Part shown: positions 17,255 to 26,663 of the stretch, piece after piece | How the letters are laid out: every line of letters begins with the position of its first letter | Numbering within the stretch: position 1 is the stretch's first letter | Assembly (NCBI GenBank): GCA_046349595.1 | Contig: JAXMCA010000002.1 | Coordinates: 558,001 to 622,000, forward strand | DNA: 64,000 nucleotides | From: JACRLW01 sp046349595 | GTDB lineage: Bacteria > Planctomycetota > UBA1135 > UBA2386 | Direction of reading: 5' to 3' | Made by a program: the position numbers and the translations under genes | Notes under the pieces: model-generated | The model's database searches: none | What the model was told of the DNA's origin: nothing | Seen by the model: only the letters and a program-made list of their open reading frames with translations

Positions 17255-19117
17255 TCAGCGTCCGAGGAAATGCACCACGAGATCGGCATCGAGGCGCAGC
17301 CGGAAGCGATTGACCCCGCGCACCAGTTCGACCGGCCAGTGCGCCCCCTCGGGATCCTCGGTCGCCGAGCGCCAGCTCGACACCGACAGCGAGGCCGCCC
17401 CGGGTGCGACGGCGGTGAGCACGCGCGCGTGCGTGGTCTCTCCCGGCTTCCACGGCACACCGGCGACCTCCACGTAGCGCTTCGGATCGTCCGGCGACGG
17501 CATCGCGAACAGCAGCGGCGCGAGGATGTCGTCGTGGCGCCAGAGGTTGCCGTTCAGACGAGCGATCGGAACATCGCCCACGCGCCCGGCGAAGCGATCG
17601 GGTTCGGCGCCCTTCAGGTTCGACGCGTCGCACTGCACCTCGAATTCGATGCGCGCCGCGTGCGTGAACACGACCTCGCGCTCGACGCTGCCCGCCGGCG
17701 CGATCGCGATCTCGAAGGTGGCCGGCAGGAACTCGTCGGCGAGCGGACGGCTGCTGCCCCACGCCGGATCGGCGAGGATCTCGACGCCGTAGCTCGACGG
17801 CGCCAGTGCGAAGGGCTTCGCCGGATCGACGCGCACATAGCCGGCACCCAGGTCCTCCGCACCGACCGGCACGACCGGCACCTGTCCGGTGCTGGTGATC
17901 CGCGCGAACACCTCACGGATCGCGGTGCCGTCGTCGCTGCGAACGTGAACGGCGAAGCGACCATCGGCCGCGGCCGACTTGCCGACGCGGATCTCCTGCA
18001 CGGCGACATCGCGCGCGACCCATGCGCCCTCGCGCGCGTGACGCGGGCCGTCGTCGATCTCGGCGACCACGAAGCAACCGGGTGAGACCCAGAACGACGC
18101 ACGCGATCCGCTGCTGCCGCTGCGATTGGCGGTCGCGACCAGGTCGGGACCTTCGAGCGCCTCACCGGTCGCGAAGCGTTGCGCGGCGAGCTGCGCGAGC
18201 GGTTCCACGAAGACGTGGAGGATGAAGCCGTTGACGCTCTGTTCCTTGTCGTCGCGGCCGACGGCGATCACGTCGACGCGCGTCCAGGGCAGCTCGACCG
18301 TGACCAGCGGTCCGTCGGTGACGGCCTCGGGTCGATCCTCGGCGCTACGCACGAGTTGTCCAGCCGGCTCTTCGCGCGGCGACGCGTCGATCTCGAACTT
18401 CCCCGGGCGCAGCCCGCGCGCGACGAAGGAGCCATCGGGCCCGGTGCGGACCTCGCAGTCGTCGCGGCCGTAGGTCCATTCGAAGGTCTCCTGCGCGGGA
18501 TCGGTCCGCACCAGCATCACCGGGTGATCGGGCACCGGCCGTCCGCCGGGACCGAGCACCCGTCCGGTGATCGAGCCGAAGGCGAGCGTGGCGTGCAGTT
18601 CGACGATCGTGATCTCGCCCTTCTGCGGCTTGCGGACCGACTGCAGTGCGCTGAGCCCACGAGCCGGATCCTGCGCTGCGAGCCGGAAGCTCTCGAACTC
18701 CTCGCTGTCGATGCCGACCGGGAACAGGAAGCGACCGCGTGCATCGCTGGTGCGCTGGTCGAGCACGTCCTCGTCGGTCGGATGCACGAGGACGACGAGC
18801 GCACCCTGGACCGGGGCACCCGTGTCAGAGACCACGAGGCCCGCGATCGCACCGCCGTCGTGACCGCGCAGGAGATCGGCGAAGTCGTCGCGGATCGGCT
18901 GACGCACTGGGTCCTGCACGACCCGGTCGGGTGGCGTGCCGCCCTGCCCCTTCGGCGTGACGACGGCCGCCGGCCCGGCGTGCGGTTCGGTCTGCGTGTC
19001 CGGCGCCGGTCCGCCATCGCGACGCGGGCCGTCGCCTCCCTGCCCGAAGTACAGGGCGGCGGCAGCGCCGACGATTCCCAGCGCGACGATCGCGAACGCG
19101 AGCCGACCGATCTGCAT
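17255..19117 (-). CDS. Membrane-anchored CPR-domain protein
   Basis: A 620-residue protein with an N-terminal signal anchor (MQIGRLAFAIVALGIVGAAA, about residues 5-24) and a Pro/Gly-rich linker. From about 90 it has two carboxypeptidase-regulatory-like beta-sandwiches: IAGLVVSDTGAPVQGALVVLV with DARGRFLFPV, and SITGRVLGPGGRPVPDHPVMLV with TGPDGSFVARGLRPGKFEI. The C-terminal 350 residues are beta-rich with no assigned domain. CPR repeats are cell-surface or secreted folds. It is the first gene of the DUF455, ATP-grasp and EamA cluster and is divergent from the dCMP deaminase gene (54 bp between starts). Confidence 0.75.
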   Translation of the reverse strand: MQIGRLAFAIVALGIVGAAAALYFGQGGDGPRRDGGPAPDTQTEPHAGPAAVVTPKGQGGTPPDRVVQDPVRQPIRDDFADLLRGHDGGAIAGLVVSDTGAPVQGALVVLVHPTDEDVLDQRTSDARGRFLFPVGIDSEEFESFRLAAQDPARGLSALQSVRKPQKGEITIVELHATLAFGSITGRVLGPGGRPVPDHPVMLVRTDPAQETFEWTYGRDDCEVRTGPDGSFVARGLRPGKFEIDASPREEPAGQLVRSAEDRPEAVTDGPLVTVELPWTRVDVIAVGRDDKEQSVNGFILHVFVEPLAQLAAQRFATGEALEGPDLVATANRSGSSGSRASFWVSPGCFVVAEIDDGPRHAREGAWVARDVAVQEIRVGKSAAADGRFAVHVRSDDGTAIREVFARITSTGQVPVVPVGAEDLGAGYVRVDPAKPFALAPSSYGVEILADPAWGSSRPLADEFLPATFEIAIAPAGSVEREVVFTHAARIEFEVQCDASNLKGAEPDRFAGRVGDVPIARLNGNLWRHDDILAPLLFAMPSPDDPKRYVEVAGVPWKPGETTHARVLTAVAPGAASLSVSSWRSATEDPEGAHWPVELVRGVNRFRLRLDADLVVHFLGR

Positions 19118-19171
19118 CGGGGCGCATGCTATCCGCGGGAGAACGCCGTCGTGTGCGGCTAACCTGCCGGC

Positions 19172-19666
19172 GTGAAAGACAAGCACATCGCGATCCGCGT
19201 CGAGCAGTGCCTGGCGCTGAGCAAGGCATCGAACTGCCCGCGGCGCAAGTTCGGTGCGCTGCTCGTCGACCCGACGCGGAACGTGATCCTCATGGACGGC
19301 TACAACGGCGGCCCGCGCGGCGGCGGTCGCCTGTGCGGTGGCGAGACCTGTCTGCGCGACGAGCTGAAGGTGCCGTCCGGCGAGCGCATGGAGATCGGCT
19401 GCCATCACGCCGAGATGAACGTGATCTGCAATGCCGCGGCGAACGGGGTGTCGACACGCGGCGCGTGGCTGATCGTCACCGGCGAGCCGTGCACGATGTG
19501 CGCGAAGATGCTCCACCACGCGGGCATCGCGCGCGTCCTGGTCGTCGAGGGCGGCTATCTCGGCGCCAACGGCGTTCAGTACCTGCGTGATCACGGCGTG
19601 GAGGTGCAGAGCGTGCCGGGTCCGATCGATCCGCGACGGGTCGCTTCGCAACCCGTGGCGACGTAG
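19172..19666 (+). CDS. dCMP deaminase family protein
   Basis: A 164-residue zinc-dependent deaminase starting at GTG. The zinc site is H79-A80-E81 (catalytic Glu81) with P106-C107-x-x-C110, exactly the CDA/dCMP pattern. A second cysteine-rich region, GRLCGGETCLR, and NCPRRKFGALLVD agree with dCMP deaminase/ComEB. It would turn dCMP into dUMP for thymidylate synthesis. The presence of CPRR and the short length favour dCMP over free cytidine. It precedes the asparagine-synthase-like gene by 33 bp on the same strand. Confidence 0.87.
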   Translation: MKDKHIAIRVEQCLALSKASNCPRRKFGALLVDPTRNVILMDGYNGGPRGGGRLCGGETCLRDELKVPSGERMEIGCHHAEMNVICNAAANGVSTRGAWLIVTGEPCTMCAKMLHHAGIARVLVVEGGYLGANGVQYLRDHGVEVQSVPGPIDPRRVASQPVAT

Positions 19667-19699
19667 AGTCCCGCCGATGACGGGCGTGCGCAGGGCGGC

Positions 19700-21496
19700 A
19701 TGAGCGACTTCCTCCTCGTGGTCGGAGACGGTCCCTGCGCCGCACGCTGGTTCGAGGACGGCCTGCGCATCGCCCGCGCTTCGGGTGCCGGCGAACCCTC
19801 GTGCCGCATCGAGCGCAGCGGCGTGCGCGCCGCGGTGTTCGCGCGACGAGCCGGATCGCCGGGGCACGCCGTCGAGATGGGGCCGAGCTGGCTGTTCGCG
19901 ACAGGGACCTGGTTCGCCGACGACGGGCTCGGGCGCGGCGACGAGACCGCCCTGCTCGGGCGCTGCACGCGTGAAGGCATGGGGTCGTGCGCGCGCCGCC
20001 TCGACGGCTTCTTCGCGATCGCGGGCGGTGACGCACGCAGCGCCACGCTGGTGACCGATCCGGTGGGCAGCCACCACGTCTACGTGCGTCAGGGTGACGG
20101 CGCGATCGCGGTCGCCGGCTCCGCACTCTGGCTCGCCGCGCTCGACGACACCGCGCTCGATCCGCTCGCCTGCCAGGAGTTCCTCGCGACCGGGGTGATC
20201 TACGAGGACCGCACGCCCTTCGCCGCGGTGCGCGCCTTGCCACCGGCATCGGTGATCGCGATCGACGGCAAGGGCTGGCGCAAGCAGGCCCACACCTGGT
20301 CACTGCGTGGACTGCGCCCGGAGTCGCTCGACGCCGACGAGGCCGTCGAGTCCTTCGGTAGCGCGATGCTCGACGCGTGCCGCCGCATCGCACGCGTGCT
20401 CGACCGACCCGTCGCCGACCTCACCGCAGGGTGGGACTCGCGGATCCTGTGCGCCTTCCTGCTCGGAGCGCAGGTCGGGTTCGAGACCACCGTGACCGGC
20501 AGCAAGGACAGCGCCGACGTGGTGCTGTCGACGCGCATCGCGCAGCGCATGGGACTGCGGCATCACCCGCTCCCGCTCGGTGCGCCACCCGACCTCGACG
20601 AGATCGAACGCTCGATCACGTTGACCGACGGCCTCCTCAACGCACTCGGCTACGCGCGCGTCTACCGCGTCCACCGCGAACTGAGCCAACACTTCGGTGC
20701 CTCGCTCAACGGCTCGTTCGGCGAGGTGGGTCGCGGCTACTGGTGGGAGCTGCTGTCGCCGTCGCCGTCCGCACACGCTCGTCTGGATGCGACGCGGATC
20801 GCGCAGCGTCGCTACGCCGCCGGCGCGCCGGCACTCACGCTGTGGCCACGACCGCTGCGTCTCGACCCGGTGGCGCACTTCGCAGAGGTGATCGCTCGCG
20901 TCGATTCCGACCTCGACGACGCTCCGCTCGGCTTCCGCCTCGACCGCACCTACCTGCGCCTGCGCATGCGGTGCTGGCAGGGGCGCATCGCCAGCGCGAC
21001 CGATCGGCTGTGGCCATGCCTCTCGCCGTTGGTGTTCCGCAGCGCACTCGAACCGCTGCTGCGCACGCGCTTCGCGGCACGCGACAAGAACCGCCTGGCA
21101 CGCATGGTGCTCGCTCGCTTCGCACCGAAGCTGGCGCGCATGCGGTTGGAGAGCGGCGGCCCGGCATTGCCGAGGACCGCTCTCAACGCCTGGCGCTTCC
21201 TGCCGGAGGCCGTCGGCTTCGCGAAGAAGGTCGCACTCAAGCTGGCCGGACGACGCACGCACGCGCGCACCCTCGAGGAGACATCGGCGCCGCGCCTCGC
21301 GCTGTGGTCGGATCCGAGGTTGCGCGATCTGCTCGACCCGACGCGCATGGAGCTCGGCGGTCACGTCGATCGCGACGAGCTGCGAAGCCTGGTCGACGCG
21401 ACGCGCGCACCACAGTTCGAACACGAGCTGCTGTTCGGCAACCTGCTCGCGCTCGAACTCGGGCTGCGTCGGCTGCGCGAACTGCGTGCGCGGTGA
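19700..21496 (+). CDS. Asparagine-synthase-like protein lacking the glutaminase cysteine
   Basis: A 598-residue protein with the two-part layout of AsnB. Residues about 1-190 resemble the class II glutamine amidotransferase fold (LDGFFAIAGGDARSATLVTDPVGSHHVYV, then ALPPASVIAID), but the N-terminus begins MSDFLLVVG, without the catalytic Cys2. From about 215 the synthetase domain follows, with a PP-loop-like TAGWDS where AsnB has SGGxDS, and an FGEVGRGYWWELL segment. It may therefore be an ammonia-dependent or non-asparagine amide/beta-lactam-type enzyme, or catalytically altered. Related proteins are common in surface polysaccharide and natural product loci. Its stop abuts that of the convergent peptidase (TGATCA). 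Confidence 0.75.
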   Translation: MSDFLLVVGDGPCAARWFEDGLRIARASGAGEPSCRIERSGVRAAVFARRAGSPGHAVEMGPSWLFATGTWFADDGLGRGDETALLGRCTREGMGSCARRLDGFFAIAGGDARSATLVTDPVGSHHVYVRQGDGAIAVAGSALWLAALDDTALDPLACQEFLATGVIYEDRTPFAAVRALPPASVIAIDGKGWRKQAHTWSLRGLRPESLDADEAVESFGSAMLDACRRIARVLDRPVADLTAGWDSRILCAFLLGAQVGFETTVTGSKDSADVVLSTRIAQRMGLRHHPLPLGAPPDLDEIERSITLTDGLLNALGYARVYRVHRELSQHFGASLNGSFGEVGRGYWWELLSPSPSAHARLDATRIAQRRYAAGAPALTLWPRPLRLDPVAHFAEVIARVDSDLDDAPLGFRLDRTYLRLRMRCWQGRIASATDRLWPCLSPLVFRSALEPLLRTRFAARDKNRLARMVLARFAPKLARMRLESGGPALPRTALNAWRFLPEAVGFAKKVALKLAGRRTHARTLEETSAPRLALWSDPRLRDLLDPTRMELGGHVDRDELRSLVDATRAPQFEHELLFGNLLALELGLRRLRELRAR

Positions 21497-24274
21497 TCAG
21501 CGCAGCAGCGCGTCGAACACGAACTTGAAGGTGCCGATCGGCTGACCGCGGTAGATCACGTCGGCGCCGAACAGCACGAAGCGCCCCTTGCCGCGCGGCA
21601 CCTCGGCGATCGCGGCCTTGCCGCGCAGCAATGCGCCGCCGCGCTGCCAGCCGCTGGCGAGCAGCGGCACCTCGCGGGACCAGACCGCGATCGCGCGCGC
21701 GCCGTCGCGTGGCGTGAGCACCGCACTGCTGCGGAACATCGCGGACTGGCGCGCCGAGGTGCCGTAGGCCAGCGGGTCGCTCGTGTCGACGTCGATCCAC
21801 AGCAGCGAACCAGGGATGAAGAACTGGTTGCTGTCGACCGGGCGCGGCCCCTTGTCGCCGTCGACCTTCAGGCCGACGTCGACGGGGAGCTCGAACAACC
21901 CGACCGCCGGTTCCACCGCAGCGGCGAGCAGGAGCAGCGAGCCGCCGTCCTCGACGAACTTCGCCAACGCGGCGACACCCTTCTCGCGCGTGATGCGTTG
22001 GTTGCGTGCACGCAGGTCCGACCAGTCCTCGAAGTCGGGCAGCGCCTTGGCGAGGGCGTCGAGTTGCTCGTCGGTCGCGACATTGCCGCCGCGCTGCAGT
22101 GCGGCATCGCGGCGTTCGCGCTGGTTGGCCGGCGGGAGTCCGGTGCACATCAGGAGCACGTCGAAGTCGCTGCCGAGATCGCCGGCCTCGATGCGTGCGC
22201 CGGTCACGCGCTGCGGCGCGAAGCCGTACTCGCGCAACGTCCACTCGGTCCAGCCGGTCGCCATGTCGCCGCCGAAGGGATCGAAGAGCCCGACGCGTGG
22301 CGCGCGAACCGCTGCTGGTCTGGTGGAAGGCATCTCGCCCAGGGCAACGGGCCGCAAGGCGAAGTTCGCCGCCGCACGCGCCAGGATGCGCGCGGCCACC
22401 TCGCTTCCGCGGACGAAGAAGGTGCCGGCGGGCCAGTCGCGACCAGCGTCACGAAAGCTCGTATCGAAGCGCTCGACGGGCACGTTCGATCCGAACAGGT
22501 CCGCGAGCGCGGGCCACACCGCACTGTCGCGCGGATCGAGCAACCAGCCGGTGTCCTTCGCGGCCGAGGCGGGCAGGGTGCTCTTCGGGAACGGCACCTC
22601 GATCGAGTCGACGCGCTCCACCGGCAGATCGACCGCTTCGAGCAGGCGGATGATGCGCACGTCCATCTGCAACGACAGGGTCCAGCCCGCGCTGTCGTAG
22701 GGACGGATCGGCTGACCGTTGATGCCGATGTCGTCGGGGTGCCACTGCGATTCGAGCATGTCACGCAGATGGGCGCGGAACGGCTGGGCCGTGGAGATCA
22801 CGAAGGATCCGGCCGGAGCCCTGGTGCCGTCGGGCAGCACCGCGTCGGTCCGCAGCGCACCGACCTCGATCGCGCATCGCCTCAGCGCGCGCACCAGGCG
22901 CACCGCAGCCGCGAGGTCGGGCTGGTCCGAGGGGATCACGTAGAGCCTCGGGTCGCGCAGGCTCTTGTCGCCGAACACGCCGTCGACGGGGTCGTCGACC
23001 GACGGCGACGCTCCGCTCTCCGCGCTCTCGCCGCCGTCGGTGGAGCGCGGTGTGCGCTCGCCCGCGCCGTCGTCCTTCTTCGCGCGGGCGATCAGGTTAG
23101 GGGTCGCGGTCCAGTGGTCCGACGAACCGAGCGCGATCGCGCGGCGCGCCATGCGCCACTGGTCGAGCAGCAGATCCTCGCGATAGCGCGCGGCGTGGTC
23201 GAGGATCGCGAAGTTCGCGGTCTGCAGATAGTCGACCGTCTGCCGCGCGTGCCACAACGTGGTGGGGATCGGATCGGGGTAATCGAGCGAAGGAAGACGA
23301 CGATCGAGTGTCTGGCGGATCTCCACCGGATCGGGCGACCCGAACACCTCGGTGAGGATGCCGATCATGTTGTGGAAGTACGCGGTCGTGCGCAGCCCGC
23401 CGTTCCACCAGGTCGAGTAGGGCGCTCCGCTGCGGCTGACGATCCCCGCCTTGCCCTCGGCCGCGAAACGGTGGTTGATCTGCGCCGCGACCAGATCGAT
23501 GCCGCGCACCACCAGCGGATCGAACTCGTAGTTGAAGGGATCGCGGAACGGCGGCGTGAAGATGATCGTGCCCTTCGGCGCCGTCTGGTGGTGGTTGTAG
23601 ACGATCTGCGGCAGCCAGCGGTGATAGAGCGCGGTCTGGATGTTGCGCGTCTCCGGCTGGTTCCCGATGTAGTGATCGCGGTTGTTGTCGTGCCCGATGT
23701 AGCGCTGGTAGAGCACCGGCAGCAGGCCGACACGACCGGTGGCCGCGTAGCCGCGCGCGATGAGTTCCATGCCGTCCGGGTTGGCGGGGCACACGAGCAA
23801 CACGACCTCGGCGAGGATGCGCTGCACCTCGGGGTCGTCGCGCGACACCATCTGCCAGACCAGCTCGAGGATGTTCTGGCCGGCGATCGACTCGGAGGCG
23901 TGCAGCCCGCCGTCGATCCACACGATGGCGCGGGCCGACGCGGTGAGCTTGCGGGCGTCGTCGAGAGCGGTGACCTCGCCGAGCGCGAGGCGGTGCACGT
24001 CGCCGCGGATCGCGTCGAGACGCGCGAGGTTCTCGGGCGAGCTGATCACGGCGAGCCACTGGGTCTGCCCGTACGAGGTGTCGCCGATCGACTCGAGCCG
24101 CATGCGCGGCGATGCGGCGGCCAACTCGCGCCAGTAGCGCACGAGACCGCGGTAGTCGACGAGGTGGTGGTCGGCCCCGATCTCGTGGCCGTAGAACTCG
24201 CTCGGACTGCGGAGCTGCGCCGCGACCGGAAAGGCGAGGAGTGCGGCGCTCAGGGCCGCGGACAGGATCCGCAT
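21497..24274 (-). CDS. Secreted M14-family zinc carboxypeptidase
   Basis: A 925-residue exported protein with a signal peptide (MRILSAALSAALLAFPVAAQ). The M14 domain spans about 35-400: zinc ligands H125 and E128 in GGLHASES, NPDGMELI, the substrate-binding region GHDNNRDHY, and the third ligand in YNHHQT. A glutamate in ILTEVFGSPD is a candidate for the catalytic base. The C-terminal 500 residues hold a GAT-type Rossmann-like domain (RVGLFDPFGGDMATGWTEW, then FDVLLMCTG, FVEDGGSLLLL), as in large M14 proteins of this phylum. It would trim peptides in the periplasm or outside. The start at 24274 cleaves the signal well; longer frames run into a kelch gene. Confidence 0.87.
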   Translation of the reverse strand: MRILSAALSAALLAFPVAAQLRSPSEFYGHEIGADHHLVDYRGLVRYWRELAAASPRMRLESIGDTSYGQTQWLAVISSPENLARLDAIRGDVHRLALGEVTALDDARKLTASARAIVWIDGGLHASESIAGQNILELVWQMVSRDDPEVQRILAEVVLLVCPANPDGMELIARGYAATGRVGLLPVLYQRYIGHDNNRDHYIGNQPETRNIQTALYHRWLPQIVYNHHQTAPKGTIIFTPPFRDPFNYEFDPLVVRGIDLVAAQINHRFAAEGKAGIVSRSGAPYSTWWNGGLRTTAYFHNMIGILTEVFGSPDPVEIRQTLDRRLPSLDYPDPIPTTLWHARQTVDYLQTANFAILDHAARYREDLLLDQWRMARRAIALGSSDHWTATPNLIARAKKDDGAGERTPRSTDGGESAESGASPSVDDPVDGVFGDKSLRDPRLYVIPSDQPDLAAAVRLVRALRRCAIEVGALRTDAVLPDGTRAPAGSFVISTAQPFRAHLRDMLESQWHPDDIGINGQPIRPYDSAGWTLSLQMDVRIIRLLEAVDLPVERVDSIEVPFPKSTLPASAAKDTGWLLDPRDSAVWPALADLFGSNVPVERFDTSFRDAGRDWPAGTFFVRGSEVAARILARAAANFALRPVALGEMPSTRPAAVRAPRVGLFDPFGGDMATGWTEWTLREYGFAPQRVTGARIEAGDLGSDFDVLLMCTGLPPANQRERRDAALQRGGNVATDEQLDALAKALPDFEDWSDLRARNQRITREKGVAALAKFVEDGGSLLLLAAAVEPAVGLFELPVDVGLKVDGDKGPRPVDSNQFFIPGSLLWIDVDTSDPLAYGTSARQSAMFRSSAVLTPRDGARAIAVWSREVPLLASGWQRGGALLRGKAAIAEVPRGKGRFVLFGADVIYRGQPIGTFKFVFDALLR

Positions 24275-24351
24275 GCGGGGTTCTCTCGAGACGTGGGAAG
24301 AGAAGCAGAAACGAGAGGGGCCTGCACCAACCAGGGAGCCTCCTCCGGGGC

Positions 24352-26577
24352 TCAGTCGCCGATCCGGAAGCGGATCCCCTGCGACAGGCGGAAGCCGAGA
24401 GGATCGAGCGGGGCGATCACGCTGGCCTGCGCGTAGAGATCCAGTCCGCGGAGCCAGAGCTGCGGGGGAATCGCGAGTCTGGTCTCGGCGTTGCCGATCA
24501 GGTTGGTCGTGGTCACCGCCGACACGATCGTGAAGTCGAGCCAGAGGGTGCAGCCATGGCCCAACAGCAAGGGGCCCGGCCCGGTTGCGAAGGCGAAGAC
24601 CACCGGCTGCGAGGCCGGCCCACGGGTCTCCAATCCGAAACTCGACGAGCCGAGTCGCGGACGCGACCGCGTGGCGAGCACGGCGATCTCGGCGCCACAA
24701 CCGGGACCGGTCTGTGCGACCTGCGCCGGTGTCGAGGTCCACTCGGCGAGCGCCGTCTGCTTGAAGCTGACCACGCGCTCCCGCGTTGCCTCCCACGCCG
24801 TGGATCCGCCGACCTGGTCGTTGGTCGACGACGCGACCCAGGTCCAGGTGCCGGCGGAATACCGCCACACCTGCGTCTGCGCAGGCACGCTCGCGAGCGA
24901 GGTCCCGACCAACAGCAAGGTGCCTGTCGCGAGTTCGAAGTACAGCGACGGCACGAGCAGCGCGGGTGGAGAGGTCGGCGTGGCGACCGGCTGCCACACG
25001 CTGCCGTTCCACTCCCAGGTGTCGTTGAGCTGGTCCTGGGCGGTGAAACCCCGGCGGCCGCCGAACAGCACGGTGCGCTGCCGGAACAGGTCGTAGGCCA
25101 TCGCGGCTCCGGCGCGCGGCGAGGGTGAGTTCGGTGATGCGTGGTAGGTCCAGATCGAACCGTTCCACTCCCAGGTGTCGTCCGTCGGTGTGAATGGCGT
25201 CGACTGTGGACCGAAGCCGCCGAACAGGATCGCGACTTGACGCGTGCTGTCGTAGGCGAGAGCGGGCTCGGTGCGACCGGCTGGGCCGATGCCGCTGTTG
25301 CGCAGGGTCCAGTCGTTGCCGTCCCACGCCCACGTCTCGTCCGGTCGCTGACCGCCGACGTTGCCGCCGAACACCAGCGTCTGCCCGCGCGCCGAATCGA
25401 ACACCGCCCCGGCATTGGATCGAGCCGACGGCCGGTGCAACGGCTGGCGTTCGGTCCACGCGTTGCCGTCCCAGGTCCAGGTCTGGTCCGTCGCGCTCTG
25501 CTGGACGACGCCGCCGAACATCATCACGTCGCCGTTCGGATCCGCGCACAGGACATGGCCGTAACGCGAGCCGGGGCGGAGGTCGCCGTGCAGTTGCGTC
25601 AGTGTGGAGCCGTTCCACTCGTAGGCATCGAGCCGACCGCTGCCCTGCATGACCGTGCTTCCCGACATCACGAAGTCGAATCCGCCGAGAAGCTCGATCG
25701 CCCCGCGCGACGGATCGAAATGCACGGCGGGCGCGAGTCGCGACGGCGCCGTCGGCACGAGGAAGCGCTGCCACGTCGTGCCGTCCCACTCCCAGATCTG
25801 ACCCTGGTTGCCGACACCGCCGAACATCACGCTGCGCTGACGGGCGAAGTCGAATCCCAGACCTTCGTTGCTGCTGGTGATCGGACCGGTGCTGGCGCGC
25901 AGGCTCCAGTCGACTCCGTCCCATTCCCAGGTGGTCACGGGCGTGCCGACGATTCCCGAATGCGTCACCATCACGCTGACCTGACGGAGGATGTCGTAGG
26001 TCATCACCGGTGAGTTGGGCCCCGGCACCGTCGACGGGTTGCGCGCCACCCACCGCGTGCCGTCGTGCTCCCAGGTGTCGGTCAGCGGTCCCGCGAAGAG
26101 CTGAGCACCGCCGTAGAGCACGACCCGCCTGCGCAGGATGTCGTAGGTGATCGCCGCGTCGACGCGTGCGGGGGGACGGACGGGAGATGGGTCCTGCGTC
26201 CATCGCACTCCGTCCCACAACCAGGTGTCGTCCAGCATCGCTCCGCGGACGTCGTGACCGCCGAACAACAGCACGCGGTCACGCGCGAAGTCGTAGACCA
26301 TCGATCCGCGGGTACGCGGCGGCGGCGACGACCCGAGGGCGTGCCGCGCGAGGACCTCCGATCCGGCGATCTCCCAGGTCGCGCCGTCGGGTCCGAGCAC
26401 GACCAGACGCTGGCGCGACCAGTCGTACGCGGACATGCGGCCCGGATAGCTCGGGCCGTCGAGGAACACCCAATCCTGGGAGACGGCCGCCGACACAATC
26501 ACCAGCGACGCGATCGCTCCGAACAGGGAATGCGCAGACCGGGCGACATGACGGAAGACGACGGTCGGCACGAGCAT
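24352..26577 (-). CDS. Secreted kelch-like beta-propeller protein with C-terminal module
   Basis: A 741-residue protein with an N-terminal signal sequence (FRHVARSAHSLFGAIASLVIVSAAVSQ). About ten repeats of roughly 55 residues follow, each with the kelch/galactose-oxidase pattern MVYDFARDRVLLFGG ... DDTWLWDGVRWT. They should form one or two beta-propellers. From about residue 590 it has the shared module, beginning GPGCGAEIAVLATRSRPRLG and ending AIPPQLWLRGLDLYAQ ... LSQGIRFRIG. The ligand is unknown; kelch propellers often bind proteins or glycans. It is followed on the same strand by the M14 gene after 77 bp. Confidence 0.82.
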   Translation of the reverse strand: MLVPTVVFRHVARSAHSLFGAIASLVIVSAAVSQDWVFLDGPSYPGRMSAYDWSRQRLVVLGPDGATWEIAGSEVLARHALGSSPPPRTRGSMVYDFARDRVLLFGGHDVRGAMLDDTWLWDGVRWTQDPSPVRPPARVDAAITYDILRRRVVLYGGAQLFAGPLTDTWEHDGTRWVARNPSTVPGPNSPVMTYDILRQVSVMVTHSGIVGTPVTTWEWDGVDWSLRASTGPITSSNEGLGFDFARQRSVMFGGVGNQGQIWEWDGTTWQRFLVPTAPSRLAPAVHFDPSRGAIELLGGFDFVMSGSTVMQGSGRLDAYEWNGSTLTQLHGDLRPGSRYGHVLCADPNGDVMMFGGVVQQSATDQTWTWDGNAWTERQPLHRPSARSNAGAVFDSARGQTLVFGGNVGGQRPDETWAWDGNDWTLRNSGIGPAGRTEPALAYDSTRQVAILFGGFGPQSTPFTPTDDTWEWNGSIWTYHASPNSPSPRAGAAMAYDLFRQRTVLFGGRRGFTAQDQLNDTWEWNGSVWQPVATPTSPPALLVPSLYFELATGTLLLVGTSLASVPAQTQVWRYSAGTWTWVASSTNDQVGGSTAWEATRERVVSFKQTALAEWTSTPAQVAQTGPGCGAEIAVLATRSRPRLGSSSFGLETRGPASQPVVFAFATGPGPLLLGHGCTLWLDFTIVSAVTTTNLIGNAETRLAIPPQLWLRGLDLYAQASVIAPLDPLGFRLSQGIRFRIGD

Positions 26578-26663
26578 GACGAGAAGACCCTCGGGACGTC
26601 GCGGCCGGGGGCAGCCGCAACGGCGCGCATGCTAGCGCGGTCCGATCGCGCGCGCCGACGGGT

